Positions 1-5,673 of a stretch of 6,424 nt of DNA are shown here, piece after piece. This stretch comes from Syntrophaceae bacterium. Its GTDB lineage: Bacteria; Desulfobacterota; Syntrophia; Syntrophales; Smithellaceae. Position numbers and translations under genes: made by a program. The notes under the pieces were generated by a model, which saw only the letters and a program-made list of their open reading frames with translations, was not told the DNA's origin and made no database searches. The stretch spans positions 475-6,898 of the forward strand of contig DNYQ01000269.1 in the NCBI GenBank assembly GCA_003506745.1. Reading direction: 5' to 3'. The number at the start of each line of letters is the position of its first letter. Position 1 is the first letter of the stretch.

Positions 1-28
1 TCTTTGCCCCGCAGCCGCGGGGCAAAGA
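1..28 (+). terminator. Perfect 12-bp hairpin at the left edge, possible terminator of an upstream gene
   Basis: Bases 1-12 (TCTTTGCCCCGC) are the exact reverse complement of bases 17-28, with a 4-base loop (13-16). The stem is GC-rich and is followed on + by a weakly T-rich stretch (TCCTTATT), not a clean T-run. The stem starts at the window edge, so it may be longer, and the tail for the other strand cannot be seen. It sits 63 bases before the iron-sulfur oxidoreductase start. It is most simply the end of an upstream transcript, but could be an attenuator or a dispersed palindromic repeat. Confidence 0.4.
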
Positions 29-91
29 TCCTTATTGGGTGCTTGATATTTAAAAGACAAGAATCAGCTCTCAAGTCTTGTTGGAGGATCA

Positions 92-2275
92 ATGAAAGAA
101 CATGCATTTTATGTAGGTCGTGAAGGCCGCGAGGTTTTCTGGAACATTCCCCTACCGGCGTTTGAGATTGTCCTTTTTGCCCTCACGGCCGTTGCCCTGG
201 CCATTATGGCTTTCGGCATTTATCGCCGCTGGCTGATGTGGAAAGCCATGGGCAAGCCGGAGATGCGCCTGGACAATATGAAGGAAAGAGTCAAAACGGT
301 TCTTCAGGAAATTTTTCTGCAGAAGAAAGTCCTGAAAGATCCCTATCCGGGCATCATGCACGCCTTAATCTTCTTTGGTTTTTTTGTTTTGATTTTCGGC
401 GCCGCATTTGACGCGGGGCAGCATCACATTACGGAACCGCTCTTCAGCTGGACATTTCTGAAAGGCAATTTTTATTTAGGCTTTTCTTTCCTGCTGGATC
501 TTTTCGGATTGGCGGTTCTGATCGGCGTGATCATTGCGCTCGACCGCCGTTTCGTGCAGAAGCCGGAACGTCTGGGCTATAAGGGCGAGATCGACAACAC
601 CCCCGATGATGTGATCGTGCTTTTGCTCATCGGCGCCATCATCATTACCGGTTTTATCGCCGAAGCGCTGCGCATTCACGTGACCAATCCTCCCTGGGAA
701 TACTGGTCTTTTGTCGGCTGGCTTCTGGCTCACACCTTTACGGGCGTTGAACATGATACGGCCAGAATACTGCACAAAATAACCTGGTGGGTACATGCGA
801 TTCTGGGACTCGGTTTTATCGCCTATATTCCGTATTCCCGGCTGATGCACATCATCACCACCCCGGCAAACCATTTCCTTCAGTCGTATAAACCGACAGG
901 TTACATTGAGCCCATCCGCGATTTTGAAAACGCGGAAGCGTTCGGCGTCGGCAAACTGGAGGAATTTACCTGGAAACAGATTTTTGACTCCGACGCCTGC
1001 ACGCGATGCGGCCGCTGTCAGGACGGCTGCCCGGCTTATCTGACCGGGAAGCCTCTCTCCCCGAAGAAAATGGTCCAGGACATCAAAACACACTGGCTGG
1101 AAAAATGTCCGGATCCCGTGCTGGCCAAGATGGCCGGATACCTGCCCGGTCCGCTGAAAGCGGCAATCACCGCAACGCTGCCGCCTCCCGCCCCCGCGGA
1201 AGGCGAAGTCCCGGCCGAAGGCGAAGCAACAGGAAAAGCGCTCGTGGGTGAAGTGGTTGACCTTCATGAACTGTGGGCCTGCACCAACTGTATGTACTGC
1301 ATGGAGCACTGCTCGGCGTCGATTGAACATGTGCCAAAGATTATCGATATGCGCCGCTACAAGGTGCTGACGGAAGCGGATTTTTCACCCGAGCTGCAGC
1401 TCTCCTGCCGCAACATGGAAAACAACTCCAACCCCTGGGGCGTCGGCGCGCATCTGCGTGGTGACTGGGCAAAAGAACTCGGCGTGAAAACACTGGCCGA
1501 AGACCCCAATGTCGAGTACCTTTTCTATGTGGGCTGCTCCGGTTCGTTTGACGACCGCGGCAAGAAAATATCCATCGCCTTTGCCAGGATTCTTCAGGAA
1601 GCCGGCGTCAGCTTCGGCATTCTGGGAACGGAAGAAGGCTGCTGCGGCGACTCCGCGATGCGTTGCGGCAACGAGTATCTCTTCCAGACGCTGGCTCAGG
1701 CCAATATCGACGTGATGAACGGCTACGGCGTGAAGAAGATCATCGCCATCTGCCCGCACGGCTACAACGCGCTGAAGAAAGACTATCCGAACTTCGGCGG
1801 CAACTTCGAAGTGTATCATCACACGGAAATTATTTCGCAGCTGATTGGTCAGCATAAAATCAGACTGACGCAGCCGCTCTCGGGTACGTTTGTCTATCAC
1901 GATTCCTGCTTCCTCGGTCGTTATAACAAAATTTACGATGAACCCCGCAGGATTTTGAAAGCCATTCCCGGCATTAATGTTGTGGAGATGGAAAGAAACC
2001 TCGACAAGAGCTTCTGCTGCGGCGCAGGCGGAGCGAGAATGTGGATGGAAGAAGACATCGGAGAGCGGATCAACAACGCCCGCACCAAACAGGCCATCGC
2101 CGTCAAAGCCGACACGATTGCCGTGGGCTGCCCGTTCTGTCTGACCATGATGTCCGACGGCATCAAGGACAATCAGATGTCCGAAACGATGCAGGCCTGG
2201 GATCTGGCCGAACTGGTCGTCAAGGCGATGGGCAAGGAAGAAGTCAAACCGCCCGTGGATGTCTGCGCAGTTTAA
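92..2275 (+). CDS. Membrane-bound cytochrome-b/iron-sulfur oxidoreductase with two CCG domains (EMO-like, HdrD/DsrK-related)
   Basis: Probable ETF:(methyl)menaquinone oxidoreductase, taking electrons from electron-transfer flavoprotein during acyl-CoA oxidation and passing them to membrane quinone. Residues about 24-255 hold five likely membrane helices (about 24-45, 87-108, 127-150, 172-195, 229-255), resembling the NarI-type cytochrome b domain. H90, H214, H228, H235 and H253 are candidate heme ligands. Two 4Fe-4S cluster motifs follow (C303/C306/C309/C313 and C397/C400/C403/C407), separated by a Pro/Ala/Glu-rich linker at 364-382. Two CCG (DUF224) domains come next: C482, C517-C518, C554, then C606, C642-C643, C680, C683. 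The second has the full set of cysteines; the first has CPHG in place of the final CxxC. The ATG is preceded by GGAGGA at 83-88, and the 727-aa length suits such a fusion. ETF genes are not in view, so the ETF partner is inferred. A DsrMK/HmeCD-like or other quinone-linked heterodisulfide-reductase-type role is the alternative. The domain architecture is firm; the exact substrate is not. Confidence 0.85.
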   Translation: MKEHAFYVGREGREVFWNIPLPAFEIVLFALTAVALAIMAFGIYRRWLMWKAMGKPEMRLDNMKERVKTVLQEIFLQKKVLKDPYPGIMHALIFFGFFVLIFGAAFDAGQHHITEPLFSWTFLKGNFYLGFSFLLDLFGLAVLIGVIIALDRRFVQKPERLGYKGEIDNTPDDVIVLLLIGAIIITGFIAEALRIHVTNPPWEYWSFVGWLLAHTFTGVEHDTARILHKITWWVHAILGLGFIAYIPYSRLMHIITTPANHFLQSYKPTGYIEPIRDFENAEAFGVGKLEEFTWKQIFDSDACTRCGRCQDGCPAYLTGKPLSPKKMVQDIKTHWLEKCPDPVLAKMAGYLPGPLKAAITATLPPPAPAEGEVPAEGEATGKALVGEVVDLHELWACTNCMYCMEHCSASIEHVPKIIDMRRYKVLTEADFSPELQLSCRNMENNSNPWGVGAHLRGDWAKELGVKTLAEDPNVEYLFYVGCSGSFDDRGKKISIAFARILQEAGVSFGILGTEEGCCGDSAMRCGNEYLFQTLAQANIDVMNGYGVKKIIAICPHGYNALKKDYPNFGGNFEVYHHTEIISQLIGQHKIRLTQPLSGTFVYHDSCFLGRYNKIYDEPRRILKAIPGINVVEMERNLDKSFCCGAGGARMWMEEDIGERINNARTKQAIAVKADTIAVGCPFCLTMMSDGIKDNQMSETMQAWDLAELVVKAMGKEEVKPPVDVCAV
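1193..1228 (+). repeat. In-frame 18-bp imperfect tandem duplication in the inter-cluster linker
   Basis: Two adjacent 18-base units (1193-1210 and 1211-1228) match at 14 of 18 positions and encode PAEGEV then PAEGEA. They lie inside the Pro/Ala/Glu-rich linker between the two 4Fe-4S motifs of the oxidoreductase. The segment looks like a flexible, length-variable spacer and not a folded part of the enzyme. Confidence 0.6.
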
Positions 2276-2313
2276 TGCGGATATCAGCAGGATAATCAGC
2301 CGATTTAAACCGG

Positions 2314-2349
2314 GAGCCCGATCTGAAAAGAAAGGGCTCTTTGTTTATT
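2314..2349 (+). terminator. Probable Rho-independent terminator after the oxidoreductase gene
   Basis: GAGCCC (2314-2319) pairs with GGGCTC (2334-2339) around a 14-base A-rich loop. The stem can extend by two G-U pairs (2312-2313 with 2340-2341). A T-rich tail, TTTGTTTATT (2340-2349), follows at once. It lies 38 bases after the oxidoreductase stop and 39 before the gpmI ATG, so it would separate the two genes' transcription. The large loop and interrupted T-run make it a modest terminator. Confidence 0.55.
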
Positions 2350-2356
2350 GGAGTGG

Positions 2357-2377
2357 CGAGCAATGAGCGACGAGCAA
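2357..2377 (+). repeat. Short GAGC-type degenerate repeats just upstream of gpmI
   Basis: CGAGCAA occurs at 2357-2363 and again at 2371-2377, with a related GAGCGA between them (2365-2370), giving a GAGC(A/G)A pattern. This run makes the Arg/Ser-rich, non-protein-like translation upstream of the true gpmI start. It ends against the gpmI ribosome binding site. The run is too short to assign to a named repeat family. Confidence 0.4.
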
Positions 2378-2381
2378 GGAG
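2376..2381 (+). promoter_or_regulatory. Ribosome binding site that fixes the gpmI start
   Basis: AAGGAG at 2376-2381 stands seven bases before the ATG at 2389. This favours that ATG over the in-frame TTG at 2341, which lies in the T-tail of the putative terminator and would add 16 residues unlike any phosphoglycerate mutase N-terminus. Confidence 0.75.
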
Positions 2382-2388
2382 TAGATCA

Positions 2389-4035
2389 ATGGCGTTGAGT
2401 CTCAAAAAATTAAAAACATTTTCCGGCCGGAAAGGTCCGCTGCTTTTGATCATCATGGACGGCATCGGCATCGGCAAAGAAGATGAATCGAATGCCGTTT
2501 ACAGGGCCGATACACCCAACCTGGACAAGCTGTTCAAATCTGAACTTTATACGCAACTGAGGGCCCACGGCACGGCGGTCGGACTGCCCTCGGATGACGA
2601 CATGGGAAACAGCGAAGTCGGGCACAATGCCATCGGGGCCGGCAGGGTCTTTGACCAGGGCGCCCGTCTTGTCAATGCGGCCCTCAAGACCGGAAGGATC
2701 TTTCAATCCGAAGTCTGGGACCATATCGTCAAGCGTTCCCAAAAGGGCGGGACGATCCACTTTATCGGGCTCTTGTCCGACGGGAATGTCCATTCCCATA
2801 TCGAACAGCTGTTCATTCTGATCGACCGGTGCGCCGAAATGAATTTCAGGAAAGTCCGGGTTCATGCCCTTCTGGACGGAAGGGATGTGGGGGAGCGGAC
2901 GGCGCTTGATTATATTATCCCCACGGAAGAAAAGCTGAAAAAAATATCCCGGGAAAAAGGTCTCGATTACGCCGTCGCCTCGGGAGGCGGACGGATGAAG
3001 GTCACCATGGACCGGTACAACTCCGACTGGAATATCGTGAAGAGGGGATGGGACGCCCATGTTTCAGGGCAGGGCAGAACGTTTGCATCCGCTTCCGATG
3101 CCGTGAAAACCTTTTATCAGGAAGATCCGAAGGCCACGGATCAGTATCTGCCCGCGTTTGTTGTAACGGATGATTCCGGGATGCCCAAAGGGCCGATCCG
3201 GGACGGGGATGCCGTGATCCTTTTCAACTTCCGGGGCGACCGCGCCATCGAGATATCCAGGGCGTTCACAGAGAAGGAATTTTCAGAATTCGACCGGGGC
3301 CCCCTCCCGGATATCTTTTATGCGGGAATGATGGAGTATGACGGGGATGCCCATATCCCTCCCCATTTTCTGGTGCAACCGCCGGCGATTGATCACGTCA
3401 TCAGCGAGTACCTCTGCGCGGAAAAGGTCAAAACCTTTGCCGTATCCGAGACGCAGAAGTTCGGTCATGTGACGTATTTCTGGAACGGCAACCGCTCCGG
3501 TTACATCGATGCATCCCTGGAAAAATATGTGGAAATCCCCTCCGACAGGATTGAGTTTGACCGCGCCCCCAGGATGAAGGCCAAAGAGATTACGGAGACG
3601 GTAATCAACCTGCTTACGAGCGGCGACTACAAGTGCGGAAGGTTGAATTATCCCAACGGCGATATGGTAGGCCACACGGGTAAGATGGACGCGGCCATTG
3701 TCGCGGTTGCGACCGTGGATTCATGCGTTGGAGAGTTGCTGGCTGTTATCAACCAGATCGGAGGCATTGCCGTGATCACGGCGGACCACGGCAACGCGGA
3801 TGAGATGTTCACGATAGACAAAAAGGGTGTAAGATCCGTAAAAACCGCGCATAGCCTGAATCCGGTCCCCTTCATCATTTATGATCCTTTGTTTCAGGGC
3901 GAATACCGGATGGCGGATCTCAAAGAAAAAGGTCTGTCCAATGTGGCGGCAACCCTGTTGAATCTTCTGGGGTATGAGAAACCGGAAGATTATGATCCGT
4001 CACTGATCGAAATCGTGCCGGCCGGCAAGCGGTAA
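2389..4035 (+). CDS. gpmI: 2,3-bisphosphoglycerate-independent phosphoglycerate mutase
   Basis: Cytosolic enzyme interconverting 3- and 2-phosphoglycerate in glycolysis and gluconeogenesis, using two metal ions (usually Mn2+) and a phosphoserine intermediate. All expected metal and catalytic residues are visible: D24 (MDG), nucleophile S75 (MGNSEVGH), D425 and H429 (DMVGH), D466 and H467 (ADHGNAD) and H488 (TAHSLNPVP). The substrate-binding segments VHSH (134-137), LLDGRDV (161-167), GGGRMKVTMDRY (199-210) and NFRGDR (280-285) are also present. The 548 residues and the ending (LLGYEKPEDYDPSLI) are normal for a complete family member. The segments KFGHVTYFWNGNRSGY and MDRYNSDW resemble the plant/trypanosomatid-type branch more than the E. 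coli/Bacillus type. A probable terminator stands upstream, and I see no clear promoter of its own. The stop is one base from the stop of the convergent gene, with no terminator visible between them. Confidence 0.95.
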   Translation: MALSLKKLKTFSGRKGPLLLIIMDGIGIGKEDESNAVYRADTPNLDKLFKSELYTQLRAHGTAVGLPSDDDMGNSEVGHNAIGAGRVFDQGARLVNAALKTGRIFQSEVWDHIVKRSQKGGTIHFIGLLSDGNVHSHIEQLFILIDRCAEMNFRKVRVHALLDGRDVGERTALDYIIPTEEKLKKISREKGLDYAVASGGGRMKVTMDRYNSDWNIVKRGWDAHVSGQGRTFASASDAVKTFYQEDPKATDQYLPAFVVTDDSGMPKGPIRDGDAVILFNFRGDRAIEISRAFTEKEFSEFDRGPLPDIFYAGMMEYDGDAHIPPHFLVQPPAIDHVISEYLCAEKVKTFAVSETQKFGHVTYFWNGNRSGYIDASLEKYVEIPSDRIEFDRAPRMKAKEITETVINLLTSGDYKCGRLNYPNGDMVGHTGKMDAAIVAVATVDSCVGELLAVINQIGGIAVITADHGNADEMFTIDKKGVRSVKTAHSLNPVPFIIYDPLFQGEYRMADLKEKGLSNVAATLLNLLGYEKPEDYDPSLIEIVPAGKR

Positions 4036-4036
4036 T

Positions 4037-5500
4037 TTACGGCACTTGAGTGATTGCTGAGACAAATTCCACTTCCCGGGGCACTTTATACGGGGAGAGA
4101 TACACTTTGCAATGACGGATGATGTCCTTTTCGTCCGGATGAAAACCGTCTCGCAGGACAATCTGCGCCTTCACCAGTTCGCCGCGCAACAGGTCTTCCT
4201 TGCCCGTAACAAGTGCGTCCTGCACGGCCGGATGCATATTGAGGATAGTCTCCACTTCGCGCGGATAGACGTTGAAGCCGCTGGTGATAATCATTCTTTT
4301 CTTGATGCCCGTCAGAAAAATGTAATTCTCCTCATCCATTCTGCCGAGATCTCCGGTGTACAACCAGCCGTCTTTGAGCACGGAAGCGGTGGCCGCTTCA
4401 TCTTTATAGTAGCCTTTCATGACGTTGCCGCCCCGGACAATCAGTTCGCCGATCGTATTGCGCGGCACCTCCCGTCCGTCCTCGTCAACAATTTTGATGT
4501 CGATGCCTTCCAGGGCGGTTCCGATGGAACCGGGTTTTGCCACGGTTTCCATTCTGTTGAAGGAACAGGCGGGCGACGCTTCCGTCAGGCCATAACCTTC
4601 CAGAATGCGGACGCTGAATTTCTGCTCAAAAACAGGAATGAAGTCGGCAGGCATGGCTGACCCGCCGGTAACGCAAAGCTTCAAAGAACTCAAATCATAC
4701 TTGGCGGCTTTTTCATAAAAGACCATTCCCATGTAAAGACGCGGAACAGCGACGATATACGTTATTTTTTCTCTTTCCAGTGTGGAAAAAAGACCGTCCA
4801 TCGTCAACCGGTCCATCATCACGGTGGAGCAGCCGGCCTGAATGACGTTCAGCATATTCACCGTGACGCCGAAGGAATGGAAGAGAGGAATCAGGCAGAG
4901 GCCCACATCGTCGGGTGTTCTTCGAAAAGTGGCATGAACCATATCGAGCTCCGAGCAGAGATTGGCGTGGGTCAGCACCGCGCCCAGCGGCTTGCCGGTC
5001 AGTCCCGCCGTATAAATCATGATGGCCGGATCATCGGGATCAATGGCGGCGGAAAGCGGTCCGGGCGAGCCGTCTGGTTCGGCTGCGACATGGTTCTGTC
5101 CGGGATTGACGGCCAGCACGGTATAGCAGGTTTCAAGCTTGTCTTTGATTTCCTGATAGCGTTTTTCACCCGAGGGATGGGTCACAAGAATTTTAGCATC
5201 GCTGTTGTTCAGAAGATAGGTCAGCTCATACGATGTGGATGAGGTATTGAGTAAAACCGCGACGGCTCCGGATTGGAAAGTGGCAAAACAGTAATAGACA
5301 AACTCGGGGATGTTGGGGAGCATGATGGCTACTTTATCTCCCTTTTGAACCCCCAGTTTCTTTAAGGATTGATAAACGGCGGAAACGGCCGTCTGCAATT
5401 GTTTGTAAGTAATGCGCTGGTTGTCGGCAATCAGAACCGGCCGGTCAGCATGCTTTTGAACGGATTCCTCAAACAATGATACCAGATTAACAGCTTTCAT
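4037..5500 (-). CDS. AMP-forming acyl-CoA synthetase-like protein, lacking the C-terminal catalytic-lysine motif
   Basis: Member of the adenylate-forming (ANL, AMP-binding) family, expected to activate a carboxylic or fatty acid to its CoA thioester via an acyl-adenylate in the cytosol. Visible motifs: a phosphate loop at 163-173 reading YTAGLTGKPLG (usual form YTSGTTGxPKG), A5 YGLTE at 303-307, A7 YTGDL at 381-385, and the A8 hinge GFNVYPREVE at 408-417. The protein stops after VEFVSAITQVP (residue 487), exactly where the A10 motif with the catalytic lysine (typically PKTxTGKI followed by LRR) should follow. No continuation is seen past the stop, where the sequence is the gpmI coding end. 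I chose the ATG at 5500 because it aligns with the usual family N-terminus; the in-frame TTG at 5554 lacks a ribosome binding site and adds 18 non-family residues. The immediate GGGGGG before the ATG is a poor ribosome binding site. The substrate is unknown. It may be inactive, altered in reaction, or a recently truncated gene. Confidence 0.85.
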   Translation of the reverse strand: MKAVNLVSLFEESVQKHADRPVLIADNQRITYKQLQTAVSAVYQSLKKLGVQKGDKVAIMLPNIPEFVYYCFATFQSGAVAVLLNTSSTSYELTYLLNNSDAKILVTHPSGEKRYQEIKDKLETCYTVLAVNPGQNHVAAEPDGSPGPLSAAIDPDDPAIMIYTAGLTGKPLGAVLTHANLCSELDMVHATFRRTPDDVGLCLIPLFHSFGVTVNMLNVIQAGCSTVMMDRLTMDGLFSTLEREKITYIVAVPRLYMGMVFYEKAAKYDLSSLKLCVTGGSAMPADFIPVFEQKFSVRILEGYGLTEASPACSFNRMETVAKPGSIGTALEGIDIKIVDEDGREVPRNTIGELIVRGGNVMKGYYKDEAATASVLKDGWLYTGDLGRMDEENYIFLTGIKKRMIITSGFNVYPREVETILNMHPAVQDALVTGKEDLLRGELVKAQIVLRDGFHPDEKDIIRHCKVYLSPYKVPREVEFVSAITQVP

Positions 5501-5522
5501 ATTCCCCCCGCAATTTTTTGCG

Positions 5523-5530
5523 CCTCCTTT
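5523..5530 (-). promoter_or_regulatory. Strong Shine-Dalgarno-like sequence set too far upstream of the acyl-CoA synthetase-like start
   Basis: On the minus strand AAAGGAGG ends 22 bases before the ATG at 5500, beyond the usual 5-10 base spacing. No in-frame start codon lies at the right distance. Out of frame, a TTG ten bases after it would give an eight-codon peptide overlapping the real start. It could act as a standby site or serve a leader peptide, or be chance in this A/G-rich leader. Confidence 0.3.
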
Positions 5531-5605
5531 AACAATAAATCGGCTTTTTATCAAGAGGATATCTGCCGGGCGGTTTTATGTCACATGTCGACGGCTTCTT
5601 TTTGC

Positions 5606-5634
5606 TTGCCCTGGCTTTGTTTTTACACTATATT
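5606..5634 (+). promoter_or_regulatory. Candidate sigma-70-type promoter for folD
   Basis: TTGCCC (5606-5611, four of six matches to the -35 consensus) and TATATT (5629-5634, five of six to the -10) are separated by 17 bases. Transcription would begin near 5641, giving a leader of about 33 bases before folD. An overlapping alternative, TTGCTT (5602-5607) with TACACT (5624-5629) and a 16-base spacer, is weaker. I saw no comparably good promoter for the divergent gene in the same 173-bp region. Confidence 0.4.
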
Positions 5635-5641
5635 TCTGCCC

Positions 5642-5651
5642 GTTTGCAAAC
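5642..5651. promoter_or_regulatory. Perfect 10-bp palindrome in the folD leader
   Basis: GTTTGCAAAC reads the same on both strands and lies just after the predicted folD transcription start and 22 bases before its ATG. The position would suit an operator, but a single short palindrome is weak evidence and no regulator is encoded nearby. Confidence 0.2.
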
Positions 5652-5673
5652 AAAGTCCGTATGAAGGGTCATC

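Noticed and set aside
476..1330. Long minus-strand open frame of 284 codons opposite the oxidoreductase gene
   Set aside because: It is antisense to a clearly recognisable protein, shows no family motif, and its composition (Arg, Gly, His, Phe-rich) is typical of a frame mirrored from a GC-rich gene.
2341..2388. N-terminal extension of gpmI starting at TTG 2341
   Set aside because: The extra 16 residues come from the terminator tail and the GAGC-type repeats, and a good ribosome binding site precedes the ATG at 2389 instead.
2410..3060. Minus-strand open frame of 216 codons inside gpmI
   Set aside because: It lies wholly opposite conserved active-site segments of gpmI and has no recognisable domain.
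4015..4045. GTGCCG/CGGCAC inverted repeat spanning both stop codons as a bidirectional terminator
   Set aside because: The stem is only six bases around a 19-base loop and has no T-run on either strand.
4112..4660. Plus-strand open frame of 182 codons opposite the acyl-CoA synthetase-like gene
   Set aside because: It mirrors the C-terminal half of the ANL protein, whose motifs are clear on the other strand, and has no motif of its own.
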